DNA from: Lineus longissimus | Taxonomy: Eukaryota > Nemertea > Pilidiophora > Heteronemertea > Lineidae | Assembly: GCF_910592395.1 (NCBI RefSeq) | Contig: NC_088323.1 | Coordinates: forward strand, 15,239,501 to 15,303,500 | Length of the DNA: 64,000 nucleotides | Direction of reading: 5' to 3' | Shown here: piece by piece, positions 32,108-42,864 of the stretch | Layout of the letters: the number at the start of each line of letters is the position of its first letter | How positions within the stretch are numbered: position 1 is the stretch's first letter | Notes under the pieces: model-generated | What the model was told of the DNA's origin: nothing | The model's database searches: none | What the model saw: the letters and a program-made list of their open reading frames with translations, nothing else | Program-made: the position numbers and the translations under genes

Positions 32108-33048
32108 ACTAGTTTTGACAATTTCCCCAATTAAGGCCATGGTAGATTTCTCAAAACAGTGTCTAAATGAAAGTAAAGTTGCAATCAACAAATTGTTCAT
32201 ATCAGCTTTCAAAGGCGACGTCTCTGATAAAAGCCAACCAACCAAGGCAGACGACCAGGGAAACCAAATCCGGGAAAAAAATTAACAAACGGTGAAAAGA
32301 AACGAACACTCGATTGCTCGGCCTCAAAAGGACACTCCTCCGTGCGTGGGAGGATGTGGAATTAGCAGCCTTTGATTGACTACCTCGTCCCTAGGGGCTA
32401 CGTAAATGTATACACACATTCGAACCTCGTCCCAAGGGTTTCCGTGCCGACCGATGAATGGAGGATGGAATTGGCTCTTTGTAGTTGGGATTTTAGAGAG
32501 TAGTGGATTAGTAGCGAAGTAATCTGCTTGATGTATGTATTTTAGGAGATGAAGGGTTCCGCGATAATGACGTTAACCCCTTAAGTTCTTCATACCCTTT
32601 TAGTGGTCATTCGATCTTCCCCTTTAACCCCTGTGGCCTCTTCACCTGGAAGTTTGCGACATGGTTAAAATGATGCATCAAATCACGCCGGTTGCCAGTT
32701 TTATCAATATTTCTACTGTTTTTGAATTGAAAATTTATCAGAAACATTGGCAGGGTATTTCAGTTACTTCCCCAAGGTGAAGGTTTATGGGCCAAAATTT
32801 TGACAGCTAAGCTGAGAAAATGCATTAATTCATTTCGGTTGCCAGTTTTACTGGTGTTTTTGCCTTACTATCAGAATCATCAAAACCAGTGTTCAGGTAA
32901 TTTAGGTTTTTTTGGGAAATGTTTGACACCAAAGCTTTGAAAATGCCAGAAAATTACTGCTTACTACGCATATTTTAAAACCAATACTCCTCGGTTTCAT
33001 CATAACCGTGAACAGTCACGCAAACTTCAGGCACTATTTTTAGATATA
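32108..33048. other. Intronic sequence with no recognised feature
   Basis: Unique-looking; no repeats or coding signal recognised. Confidence 0.4.
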
Positions 33049-33224
33049 CAGTAGAACCTCTGTATTAAGGACACCCTCGGGACTGACAAGTGCTGTCCTA
33101 AATAGAGGTGGCCTGATTAGAGAGGTCAAATCGAATGGAAACAACCAATTTGGGACCAAAACTAGTGTCCTTAATAGAGAGGGTATCCTTAATAGAGAGG
33201 TGTCCGCTAAGGGAGGTTCCACTG
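33049..33224 (-). mobile_element. 178-bp-family MITE
   Basis: TA flanks both ends; terminus AGGGAGGTTCCACTG. Confidence 0.86.
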
Positions 33225-34203
33225 TAATCACCATTCCAATACTCGCAATAGGCAGAAGGTGATATGCGCCGAGCGATTAAACAAGCCATTCGCAAAAAAT
33301 ATAATATCGGATATTTTAGTAAATCGGTAACAATAGACTGTCGATTTTGTACCCCAGATGTAACGATTTAAAATGTTTATTTCCTCAGATCTAAAAATTT
33401 GCAACAAAGATGAAAGGTTCTATTTGATAATGAACATATATTTCGCCCAAGGTAACAATATCAAATTGTCATGACTCGTGAATTAGTGTTGCTATGGCAA
33501 CTAACAGGCCTTGAAAACGACAGCGAAACGGATTGTGTTTACAAAAGTTCTGTTTTATCCCATTATCTGGGGTTGAATGGTTATCAATAGAAGAAGAAAA
33601 GATAATCTGCGAGGAAAATTGGCTCAGTGCCAAGACTGCAACAGAAATGGGATCGGTCCGAGATGGTGTAGGAAAAACAGCCAACACAAACTAATCGCAA
33701 GATAACTGAGTTTGTTTACGGCCTTCGGGGGTGGTGGAGCGGTCTAATGTAGTTCCGGCTAGTTTTTGATCGTGAGCCATCAAGTCGTTTCCAGTATCTA
33801 GCCACAGCCAGTAACAAACAATGGGAGGAGCATGTGAATGAACCTTATGCCCAGACTTCCAAATCAAAACGATAGCAAGATAATTGAGTTCGTCACAATC
33901 TTTGGGTGGTGTTTGTCTATTCTAAAACACCTGGGTTAGAATGAACCGCACATTACAGTGTAAATGCACTATGCACCAATGAAGCCTCGTTTTGAATTTG
34001 TGGTTATGGTTGGGTTGGTGTAAAATGTGGAAGCAGTCAAAAAGCATTTCAAACCACATTATTCGATATTTAATTTGAGACGTTTTAGAATAGAAATTGA
34101 TACCTCACTGTCAGTGTTGATTGTCTCACTCAAATCGCTCGGGTGGAGCTAAGATGTAGACCAGGCCAAACACAATGTTGATGAGTAGATAGATATACAA
34201 ATA
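33225..34203. other. Intronic sequence with no recognised feature
   Basis: Nothing convincing seen; some weakly repeated phrases (AACTAATCGCAAGATAACTG and GATAGCAAGATAATTGAG) at about 33690 and 33870. Confidence 0.4.
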
Positions 34204-34476
34204 CAGTAGAATCTCTCTATTAAGGACACCCTCGGGTCTGACAAGTGCTGTCCTTAATAGAGAGGTGTCCTGATTAGAGAGGTCAAATTGAATGGAAACA
34301 ACCAATTTGGGACCAAAACTAGTGTTAGGGAGGTGTCCTTAATAGAGAGGTGTCCTGATTAGAGAGGTCAAATTGAATGGAAACAACCAATTTGGGACCA
34401 AAACTAGTATTAGGGAGGTTTCCTTAATAGAGAGGTTTCCTTAATAGAGAGGTTTCCGCTAACAGAGGTTCCACTG
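34204..34476 (-). mobile_element. 178-bp-family MITE with internal duplication
   Basis: The central GGTGTCCTGATTAGAGAGGT to ACCAAAACTAGT module is repeated in tandem. It is nested in the ACACAATGCCGTAGT repeat, whose remainder continues to about 34590. Confidence 0.8.
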
Positions 34477-34590
34477 TCCTATAATTATCAAGTTTCAGCA
34501 AATTTGTATGCATTATAACTGCACTACGGCATTGTGTATTAACTGCATTTCTATTTTCCTGTACCACCAGTAATTAGGAATACCTTTGAC
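34477..34590 (+). repeat. Dispersed ACACAATGCCGTAGT repeat, part beyond nested MITE
   Basis: Contains TTTCAGCAAATTTGTATGCA, ACTACGGCATTGTGTATTAA and CTATTTTCCTGTACCACCAG, the reverse complement of the 44540-44785 copy. Confidence 0.55.
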
Positions 34591-35109
34591 ATCAATTAAG
34601 ACTCAAATAAGGACCTCCCCACGAGGACATGACTCAGCAGAATATCCGATCTTGACATTTCGGACGAGATTAAGACACAGCAGCGGAATCTCCACAGCTA
34701 AAGATAGACTAATCAACTATTTAAAGAAACCTGTCTTATATTGAGAACAAAAATGTCATTGTCTTCTTATGAGGGAAGGTATAAAGGAAAGTTGAGTCAG
34801 GAATTGGGAAGGAAATGATGACATGACCATATTTGGAGTTGGGGATCGAGAGGGAGAGCCCTGCCCACTACCAGGAAGGCCAGATGAATAGAAAGTTCAT
34901 TCCACCTTTAGTTAGTCCTAAGTTGTGTGTACTCATGTACAGGTGTCTGATTCAAATGTATTGGTGTTTAAAGCTCAGGTTGGGTTGAAATGGGCTTGAA
35001 ACACTTGCAAGCTTTTCAGAGGAAGTAAACAAGACCAGTAGAGACACCTGGCAGACAAAATCTGAACTAGACAGGTTTCGAAAATTGAAGCTCATTGACG
35101 AAGGGAATA

Positions 35110-35287
35110 CAGTAGAACCTCCCTTAGCGGACACCTCTCTATTAAGGACAACCTCTCTATTAAGGACACTAGTTTTGGTCCCAAATTGGTTCTTTCCATT
35201 CAATTTGACCTCTCTAATCAGGACACCTCTCTATTTAGGACAACACTTGTCAGTCTCAAGGTTGTCCTTAATAGAGAGGTTCTACTG
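35110..35287 (+). mobile_element. 178-bp-family MITE, full length
   Basis: 178 bp with TA on each side; very close to consensus. Confidence 0.88.
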
Positions 35288-35545
35288 TATATGGTCACTT
35301 AGGCTCACAAAAAAGGTATTTTTCATACAGTTAATGCCAGATTTTCTGCTCTTTCATCAGGTGATTCTCACCCCTCTCAAAAAAGCCTACCCCCATGATG
35401 AAATGCAAGCCACAAACATGTGCATTAACTCAAGTGCATTTCCTAACAATAAACATGTATCGGTCTGGAAATCGATGGAACGGATTTCAAAGGTAGTGAC
35501 ATCTGGTAGACAAGAGTGGAACTAAGCTACAGTACCAATTAATAT

Positions 35546-35884
35546 TTAAAGGGTAACTCGTGTCAAATTTCACCATATAATGTTTTAGCTGTTTTTGACA
35601 AATGACTACGTCACTTTCTCATAAATTGGTAAGGTTTCCGAATCGAAATGCACATTTTCTAGAAATTGATGGTTTAATCACGCCCAGACGGCTCGCTTCG
35701 ATGCCGTTTTCGTTGATGACGTCACAACATGAACATTTTCGCGGTCGCGGTGGTTTACATTCAGCGATTTTATAATAAATCTAATCAAAAATGGAAAATT
35801 TGAGCTTTACATTTGTGATCAACAATTAAAAACGGACGTATTTCCGCAAAGTTGTAAATCACATCATAGTATCACTTTAAGAGT
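35546..35884. mobile_element. Possible MITE with TTTAAAG ends
   Basis: Left TTTAAAGGGTAACTC and right GTATCACTTTAAGAG form a weak inverted pair; the interior has GTTGATGACGTCACAAC. Similar style to 31366-31862 but not clearly the same family. Confidence 0.35.
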
Positions 35885-36050
35885 TGATCATGGGTACAGC
35901 CAGTTTGGCTTAACATGAAATCCTTAAGCAATTAAAACTCTTCCAAAACGAAGTGTATGCCAATTTCAAGGGTGCGGTTTTGTTCGGTGTTTTCCAGAGA
36001 ACGGCCTCCCAGCTTTTAAATGGGCATTCACTACATTTTGAGGAAGTTCT

Positions 36051-36421
36051 AATAGCATTCCGCGATGATGACGTCACTGCAGCTGCTGCCCTCTATTTCC
36101 CCATCGCTGAATTACAGGCAATGTCGGACAAACGTGCGGTTTCATAATGGATTCAGGCTTTCTAACTCGGGCAGTTAGATTCAATCTGGCACATGTCCGA
36201 GTGTTGGAAATACTACATAATTGTTCTGAATATTTCTCTCTCTGACTCTATGGTATCATTCATGCTAAAAACAATGCAGGGTCAAAGATAATTGACTTTG
36301 AAATAAGCTCAAATGCGTAGAAATAAGTGTCGATGTCCGACTGTCACGTGACTAAAACGTCATCAATATCTTATTCAAATGACCTTGTGAGCTATAAATA
36401 GTAACTTCGCGGAATGCTATT
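36051..36421 (+). mobile_element. 371-bp fold-back-ended element, copy 3
   Basis: Forward orientation, near-identical to copy 2. Its left end creates a short spurious reading frame that starts upstream of the element. Confidence 0.85.
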
Positions 36422-36439
36422 GTTTAAGGTTTTCAAGTT

Positions 36440-36860
36440 CTAGCCAAAATGGTGGTGCCTATAGTTGCGCGTACACCACGAAATATTGGTGGACCAATTG
36501 CACGTACACCACCACATTGCCGCGACAAATTTGTTCGGCAATCCATTGCCGATACAAATTGCCGGGCGAATTTGTCCCATCAAGCTTGATGGTCCAAATT
36601 CGCCCGGCTTGTTAAAAGTTCGGCTTTGTCGTGGTGTACGCGCAAATGGATCGGCAATTAGCTAGTTAGATGGTTCGGCGACAGGCTTTTGAAATGGCGC
36701 TTCCTGCGCATGCAATTTATTGTTTGCGCGCCATCTGTTGCCGGATTTTATAACTAACTGCTGCGGTAGTGTACGCGCTTGGTGGATTTTCGATGGTGCG
36801 GCATTGGTTCGCGAACAAAGATTGGTGGTCCATTTTCAGGTGGTGTACGCACGGCTTATG
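36440..36860. mobile_element. GC-rich fold-back element (GTGGTGTACGC motifs)
   Basis: Repeated inverted motifs GTACACCAC/GTGGTGTACGC, and an internal palindrome GGGCGAATTTG-CCATCAAGCTTGATGG-CAAATTCGCCC. The base composition differs strongly from neighbours. No coding homology. Confidence 0.6.
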
Positions 36861-37047
36861 TTCCACCCTTCCAACCGCTCATGGCTAATTCTGAGTGGAA
36901 TTTTAATAAAATTGTGGAGAAAATAGCTTCGTGTCGAATTGATACAAAGGGTGAGAGGATTTCGAATATTCTACTAAGAGGTGTCGGAATATTACTTCAG
37001 AAATCAACAATGAAAGTCTAACCCTCTCTGTGCCCTCTAAGACTAAA

Positions 37048-37182
37048 AAGCTGGGTGACCGATCTTTTGCTGTTGCTGGTCCCGTACTGTTCAATGGTCT
37101 CCCTGAGCAAATACGAACCTTGGAGGCAGTCAGTGACTTTAAGCGGGCCATCAAAACTCATTTATTTTCCAAATTTTTTTAA
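37048..37182 (+). pseudogene. LINE 3' end: C-terminal tail of reverse transcriptase
   Basis: The frame reads KLGDRSFAVAGPVLFNGLPE, then QIRTLEAVSDFKRAIKTHLF and SKFF stop. This is the characteristic end of CR1/Jockey-like LINE ORF2 proteins (GDR-FSVAAP-LWN-LP...FK--LKTHLF). Only the tail is present, as expected from 5' truncation. The sequence upstream to about 36861 may be more of the same, out of frame. Confidence 0.8.
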
Positions 37183-37612
37183 ATGGGTAAAGTCTTAGTT
37201 TTTATATTTCTCTTCATTACCATTGTTTTAAATTTCTTATGTTTTACACCAATGTTTTACTAATGTGAAGTGCTCTAGTTTTTTTTGTTTTTTTTGTTTT
37301 TATATTTTCCTTTATTACCATTGTTTTAAATTTCTTATGTTTTACACCAATGTTTTACTAATGTAAAGTGCTCTAGTTTTTTTTGTTTTTATATTTTCCT
37401 TTATTACCATTGTTTTAAATTTCTTATGTTTTACACCAGTGTTTTACTAATGTAAAGTGCTCTAGTTTTTTTTTTTTTTTTAATATTTTCCTTTATTACC
37501 ATTGTTTTAAATTTCTTATGTTTTACACCAATGTTTTACTAATGTAAAGTGCCTTAGAGCTCGTTTTACCTGTATAGGGCACTATAAAATATGGTAATTT
37601 AATCAATTTAAT
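37183..37612 (+). repeat. LINE 3' UTR with ~88-bp tandem repeats (4 units)
   Basis: Units begin AAATTTCTTATGTTTTACAC and include TGTTTTACTAATGTAAAGTG and a T-rich run of variable length. It ends with GTATAGGGCACTATAAAATA, a terminal segment typical of such LINEs, before unique sequence. Confidence 0.8.
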
Positions 37613-37765
37613 GAAAGCCTTGCCTAAATTGTGTTGCGGGGAGGGTAAAAATGAAAACAAGTTTGCTTTCCTAAATACGACGAACCACTGTGCCCCATCA
37701 GTGCACCAATGACAATTTCAACGGATGTGAATTTTTAAAAATGTCCAACACTTATCATTACTTAC

Positions 37766-38032
37766 TTTTTCTTCCACTACTAATCCAAAATTGTGAGTGT
37801 AGTCAAATTTCAGCGGCGCAGGATTAGATCCTAGAGATACATTTGCACAATTTCCACAGCTTCCCGAACTAGAATCATCATCCTCCTCATCAGGTGAATC
37901 TGACTGGAGCGATCGTCTCCAGTTTTCGAAAATATCAGCAAACGGATTCTTAACATCACCGTCTAAACATCGCGAATCACTTTCAACGTCAAAGTTATGA
38001 AAATGTTGTCTAACCCCACTAAAAAGATCCAT
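37766..38032 (-). CDS. Candidate alternative first exon (89 codons, acidic), unconfirmed
   Basis: The open frame runs from an ATG at 38032 for 89 codons to a perfect donor AAA|GTAAGT. An in-frame TAA lies two codons before the ATG. The encoded peptide starts MDLFSGVRQHFHNF, has KNPFADIFENWRRSL in the middle, then an acidic-serine block (DEEDDDSSSGS), and ends FGLVVEEK. It contains no recognised repeat and ends in phase 0, matching the phase-0 start of the PDZ exon at 17325. As an internal exon it would need to start with a single base (at AG|T), which cannot follow the phase-0 end of the 55756 exon. I therefore read it as a possible alternative 5' exon, or the first exon of an unrelated nested gene. 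I recognise no family. Confidence 0.45.
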
Positions 38033-38836
38033 TGTTAGTTATGATACTCCTATTTGTATTGTTTTCGCTACAAATCAGACCCAATTATGGTCAAAATCAA
38101 CCAGATATTAGATCGAAATTCGAAGGCTAAATTTTCCGAGTAGAACCATTCTAACATAAGATTCAACACATCATGAATATGTATCCTCACTATCAAATCC
38201 TACACAAAAGAAACCCAAGATATATCGCTAACAAACACTTCTCAATTATATTTTAAATCCATTATATATCACAGGGATGTCACAATCTCAGAGCAAAAAA
38301 CAGGAAATTTTGCAATGTAAAAATTGACAATAAATATGCCTCTGAGTCTAAAATACTTGTTTCTTATCCGATTTCAAAAATCCCAATTCCTACGGAGAAA
38401 TGAGGCATATATAGGCCTATCTTTACATTTCTGTGGTCAAATGAAATCATTTTTAGGACAACTCCAAACATCGGAAATCTCTCATCCTTGACGTCACTGA
38501 GAAAAGATTACGCAGCACTAGCACACGACCACTTCATTCGATTCAAAACTAAATATCGATTATAACCCTGTTTATCTGATGTCGATTTCAACTTCAATTT
38601 CATTTCTTGGTGAAATTTCGTCAGGAGCTCATAACCGAGGGAAAACCCATGACATTTAACAAAGTTGTATTATCATATTCCCGATTATCATGCGATGTCC
38701 ATAATTCCTAATTAGTCACGTCAGATTAAATTAGTAACGATTATACCACTAATTAGTACAGTCACTGAGAACGTTCCTATCCAGTTTCAAGCGTCTTGTG
38801 ACCAGATAGTATTTACATTAGTCTGGAGAAGTCAAG
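38033..38836. other. Sequence upstream of the candidate alternative first exon
   Basis: AT-rich, no repeats recognised. A promoter would be expected here (minus strand) if the exon is real, but I see no convincing TATA box or initiator. Confidence 0.35.
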
Positions 38837-39015
38837 AAGTGGAACCCCTTTAAGCGGACACCCCTGTTAACAGGACACCTCTCTATTAAGGACGACACCA
38901 ATACTGATCAAGTGTGGTTGTTTCCATTCAAAATGACCTCTCTGATCCAGACACCTCTCTATAAGGGAAACCATTCGTCCATCCCAAAGGTGTCTTTAGT
39001 AAAGGGGTTCTACCA
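38837..39015 (+). mobile_element. 178-bp-family MITE, diverged
   Basis: Left AAGTGGAACCCCTTTAAGCG, right AAGGGGTTCTACCA. Confidence 0.7.
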
Positions 39016-39208
39016 TATTTGCAATATAGGGAATGAAAGTCATGATTTTGTTGCCGATTTCCTCCTTGGACAAGAATTTCATCATTCTTGGCAACGTGCC
39101 AACACTGATCCAGTCAAGAAAAGTCGTCAGGAAGTTTCTCGAATTTTCGAGGAAATGACCTCTTAGACCAAGAAGGATAACTGAAATTATCACCAGAGGT
39201 TTATCTCG

Positions 39209-39577
39209 TGCAATCCAATTATGTCACACAACAATCCTCGATTGCCACAGTTTCAGTTCATACAGTTGATAGTTTGACCTCTCTAATCAGGACACCTCAC
39301 TATAGAGAACAACACTTGTCAGTCCCGAGGGTGTCCTTAATAGAGAGGTCCTACTGTATAGCATTAATAAGAGAAAATAGTCTGAAATGTTGTGCAATCC
39401 AATTATGTCACACAACAGTCCTAGATTGCCACAGTTTCAGTTCATACAGTTGATAGTTTGACCTCTTTAATCAGGACACCTCACTAAAGAGAACAACACT
39501 TGTCAGTCCCGAGGGTGTCCTTAATAGAGAGGTCCTAATGTATAGCATTAGTAAGAGAAGATAGTCTGAAATCTTCC
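39209..39577. repeat. 188-bp tandem duplication containing half MITEs
   Basis: GTGCAATCCAATTATGTCAC starts each unit (about 39209 and 39395), followed by the right half of a 178-family MITE (39275-39357 and 39463-39541) and TATAGCATTANTAAGAGAA. The second unit has few changes. Confidence 0.85.
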
Positions 39578-39580
39578 TAA

Positions 39581-39711
39581 GGCACCTATTCCATAGAGCT
39601 ATACCCTATACTATACTATACGCGAACAATAGTTTCATGGTCATGCACCCTTTGTGAAGCCATTGTTCGCGTAAAGTGTAGTATAGGGTATAGCTCTATG
39701 GAGAAGGTGCC
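39581..39711. mobile_element. 131-bp Harbinger-type hairpin MITE
   Basis: Arms of about 50 bases: GGCACCTATTCCATAGAGCT and AGCTCTATGGAGAAGGTGCC, with TATACCCTATACTA/TAGTATAGGGTATA inside. TAA at 39578-39580 and 39712-39714. Confidence 0.82.
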
Positions 39712-39714
39712 TAA

Positions 39715-40458
39715 AGCTCTGTACACACTGACAACATTTTGGGAAACATGTTGGCCAACATGTTGTCCAGGTGCGATGTTATCGAAAATTTTGCCCTGTA
39801 TACACATGACAACATTCGACAACATGTTGGGCAACTTGTTGTCGAATGTTTCCGAGAAATGAGGATTTTTGAGGGAATATTTTTGAGGGAAATTCATAAA
39901 CAATGGAAGATTCCAAGAGAAGAAGATGTATTGTCGGTGGCTCTGCCATAATTTTACGTATCCTGATTGAAAGATGGCGAAGAAGACGTAAAGATGAGAA
40001 AAGAGTGTGGACAAGACCATGGATTTATATGAGACACCAGCATGGGGCAAATTTTGTAGCTATTTCTAGAATAGCAGCTTTCTTTTTGTTCTTGTCTTTA
40101 TATTCCCTGGATGTTACATCCCATAAACAGGCACAACTTTCTCATACTGCAATAAGTTGTTCAACTTCACTCAGTAACCATTCCTTGCTTGAGGCTGCCA
40201 TTTTGACTACATCACATGGCTTAAGGTAGATCATGTGATTTGTGGCCTATTTCTGATTGGATAAAACTCGACAACATCATTAGCATCTCGGCAACAAAAT
40301 TGATTTTGTATTATTTCGACAACATTTGAGCAACATTTGGCCAACATGTTACCGAATGTTTCCGAACTGTACACACTGCCAACATTTTCGATAACATCGC
40401 ACCTGGACAACATGTTGGCCAACATGTTTCCCAAAATGTTGTCAGTGTGTACAGAGCT
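39715..40458 (+). mobile_element. 744-bp Harbinger-type element with transposase-like ORF remnant
   Basis: Terminal inverted repeats of about 75 bases begin AGCTCTGTACACACTGACAA and include CCAACATGTTGTCCAGGTGC. TAA at 39712-39714 and 40459-40461. Each arm carries an additional diverged copy of the CTGTACACA-TGACAACATT motif further in. The left TAA is also the right TAA of the preceding hairpin. Confidence 0.86.
39903..40229 (+). pseudogene. Harbinger transposase N-terminus-like fragment
   Basis: This 108-codon frame inside the 744-bp element begins MEDSKRRRCIVGG, has a basic RWRRRRKDEKR stretch and VWTRPW at residues 35-40. A basic run followed by VW-RPW is typical of the start of HARBI1-like transposases. 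The rest does not continue into a DDE domain. I infer a deletion derivative, not an active gene. Confidence 0.5.
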
Positions 40459-40745
40459 TAAGATGGAACATGTGATATCCATGCACTACCAAACCGTTAA
40501 ATATTGCACACACGTGCATAAATCCACTCAAGGGCTGCATCACTGATTTAGACAGCTGTAACACTGCTGCCAGAGCCCACACCACCACTTCAACTGATCC
40601 AATATATCAAACGGTTTGATCTGATTAATATCACACCAAATCCCCTGGGTTTCTTTATGCACAAGTTTAATATCCCTGATGAAATCCTGCATGATTAAAC
40701 ACCGCTATTGCCACTGAACTATGCATGGTGACATAAAACAGCATA

Positions 40746-40803
40746 CAGTAGAACCTCTCTAAGCGGACACCTCTCTACTACGGACACCCTCTCTAAGGTC
40801 AGT
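40746..40803 (+). mobile_element. 178-bp-family MITE, left end only
   Basis: CAGTAGAACCTCTCTAAGCG then GGACACCCTCTCTAAGG, truncated before the centre. Confidence 0.65.
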
Positions 40804-40875
40804 TTGAAACTTGTGACAAGTAAAAGTTAACAAGTGACAACGTGAATCACATAATTGCATGTCACTCTTCAATTA

Positions 40876-41248
40876 TGCAAGTATCAATTCGTGTCTTGTA
40901 CCCCCCCCTCCTCAAGGGTACGACACCTTATCACCCTATAACGACATCTTAAGGCTCAAGCATCACCCTTTTTTCACCAATGCTACTTTTTCTTTCGTCA
41001 AGACATCACCATCAACAATATATCAGTTATCACCATCTTATAAAGTAACCGGACTAATTTTTATACTGGGTAAGGCTGTATGTTCGACAAGACATCGACA
41101 CATTAGCATCCTTATTCTTTCCAGCTTCGCCAAATTTTCACTAAAGGAAAAATAAATACTACTCAAGCATCGGCAAAGATTAGTGGTGATAGCTTAACTA
41201 CCCTTGAGGAGGGGGGGGGGGGGTACAAGAAACGAATTGATACTTGCA
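40876..41248 (+). mobile_element. PIF/Harbinger-type MITE, copy 2
   Basis: Same family as 792-1154, inverted. It is flanked by TTA on both sides (40873-40875, 41249-41251). Length differs mainly in the G/C runs of the terminal repeats. Confidence 0.88.
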
Positions 41249-41251
41249 TTA

Positions 41252-41803
41252 ATATGAAGAACGAACTCAATTCCAAAGAGCGAGCTACAACGTACATATG
41301 ATTCAAATATGATTTATATGAATAATAACTCCACTACGGCATTGTGTATAACTGCATTTCTATTTTCCTGGACCACCAGCAATTACGAACGGCGTACCCC
41401 TTTAAGAAATTCTTCCCAGTCCATACTCCCTTCAGACAGACAGTCGCAAGACGTCCACAAATGTACGTAAACTTTCAAATTCTCCTAGACGTACGTCCCG
41501 TGAAGTCCAGAGCCCTGCCTTGACTTGGATGGAAGGAGATACCTCTGCAGGAAACAATGAAAGTAGTAAGTGTTCATTTTCTTTGAATTTTTTATGGGAG
41601 AGGGGAGGTACTTGTGCATTTCCTACAAAGATTTCTACAACTGATCAAAACAAATTATACTACAATCACCTCTAATTATGTAATTGCTATAAAAAAACCC
41701 AAAAACCTGGGGCTCCAAAAGGGGAAATAAATAAGCAATGTTTTTGTGTTTTTTGCCGGTTACACCTTCCTTCCTTGTCTTACATCAGCTTGGCGTCATT
41801 ATT
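41252..41803. other. Intronic sequence, mostly unrecognised
   Basis: Apart from the partial repeat at 41325-41405, nothing recognised. Confidence 0.4.
41325..41405 (+). repeat. Dispersed ACACAATGCCGTAGT repeat, partial, reverse orientation
   Basis: Contains ACTACGGCATTGTGTATAAC and the complementary GGTGGTCC/CAGGAAAATAG blocks, followed by GTACCCCTTTAA. Confidence 0.5.
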
Positions 41804-41978
41804 ATAGAACCTCTGTTAGCCAACACCCCTGTTAGGAAGACACCCTCTCCATCAAGGACACTAGTTTTGGTCCCAAATGGATCATTTCAATTCAACTTGA
41901 CCTCTGTAATCAGGACACCTCTCTTTTAAGGCAGCATTTGTAAGTCCAGAGGGTGTCCTTAATACAGGGGTTCTACTG
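41804..41978 (+). mobile_element. 178-bp-family MITE, diverged
   Basis: Left terminus lost CAGT (TATAGAACCTCTGTTAGC); right end GGGGTTCTACTG. Confidence 0.72.
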
Positions 41979-42051
41979 TCCATTGAACTCTAAGTGAATG
42001 TTATGACCAGAAGACATTTAACCCTTGTGTTATTCCCTTAGCTTGGAAATA

Positions 42052-42210
42052 CAGTAGAACCTCTCTATTAAGAACACCCTCACGTGACAATTGCTGTCCT
42101 TAATAGAGAGGTGTCCTGATTAGAGAGGTGAAATTGAATGGAAACAACCAATTTGGGACCAAAACTAGTGTCCTTAATAGAGAGGTGTCAGCTAAGAGAG
42201 GTTCAACAGT
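42052..42210 (-). mobile_element. 178-bp-family MITE
   Basis: Starts CAGTAGAACCTCTCTATT and ends AAGAGAGGTTCAACAG; short deletions in the CGGGACTGACAAGTG segment. Confidence 0.8.
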
Positions 42211-42372
42211 ATTTTGTCTCTAAAACATGACGTCATCTTTGCAATAAATCCTTCTGCATCGAAGCGCAACAATCCTACCTTGTGTATACTGGTATAGCAA
42301 CACAGGTATAATAGGCCTATAGGTATTTTAACCCTACGAAACCTGAAGACAAGACTTTTGTAATAAGAAGTA

Positions 42373-42513
42373 CAATGGAACCTCAATTAGTTGACACCTC
42401 TCTAGTAAGGACACTGCATTTGGTCACTTCCATTGAGTTTGACCTCTGTAATCAGGACACCTCCAATTAAGGACAGCATTTGTCAGTCCCGAGGGTCCTT
42501 AATAGAGAGGTCA
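42373..42513 (+). mobile_element. 178-bp-family MITE, internally deleted
   Basis: Left CAATGGAACCTCAATTAGTT; the central part is shortened; right end damaged (GAGAGGTCAGTAC). Confidence 0.7.
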
Positions 42514-42589
42514 GTACACAGCTATTGGTCAAGACACCAACCAATTTTCCTGAAGATGAGTTTAATAGTGCAGGACCATGCAAAAGGAT

Positions 42590-42700
42590 TCAACCTTTAC
42601 ACCCCAAGTTTCTGAAATGGACCCTTCTGACATTGTCTAATGCATTTACTGGAAGAGTCCATGTGAGGAAAAGGGGTGAAAAAGTTAAAGAATTTTTTCT
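42590..42700 (-). repeat. Dispersed single copy of the 2157-2537 unit
   Basis: It shows the same C-rich end, the internal inverted GGAAGAGTCCAT stem and the GGGGTGAAAAAGTTAA terminus as the tandem units near 2.2 kb, in the opposite orientation. Confidence 0.6.
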
Positions 42701-42864
42701 TCTCCTACCTCAACAAAATAACTCATTGCTGCACCCAAAGCAGGCTGGAAATATTTCTCAAAATAGAACATATTAAGTGGTGTAGGTCTGTGTCGGTGCT
42801 TGTGTGCTTCCAGACTATGCATTCTGTCAGTTTGATATTTGATCCATATTTTGCACAAAAGTAA

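Noticed and set aside
37766-38032. Use of this segment as an internal cassette exon of the main transcript
   Set aside because: The only usable acceptor (AG|T after the in-frame stop) starts one base into a codon, incompatible with the phase-0 end of the 55756 exon.
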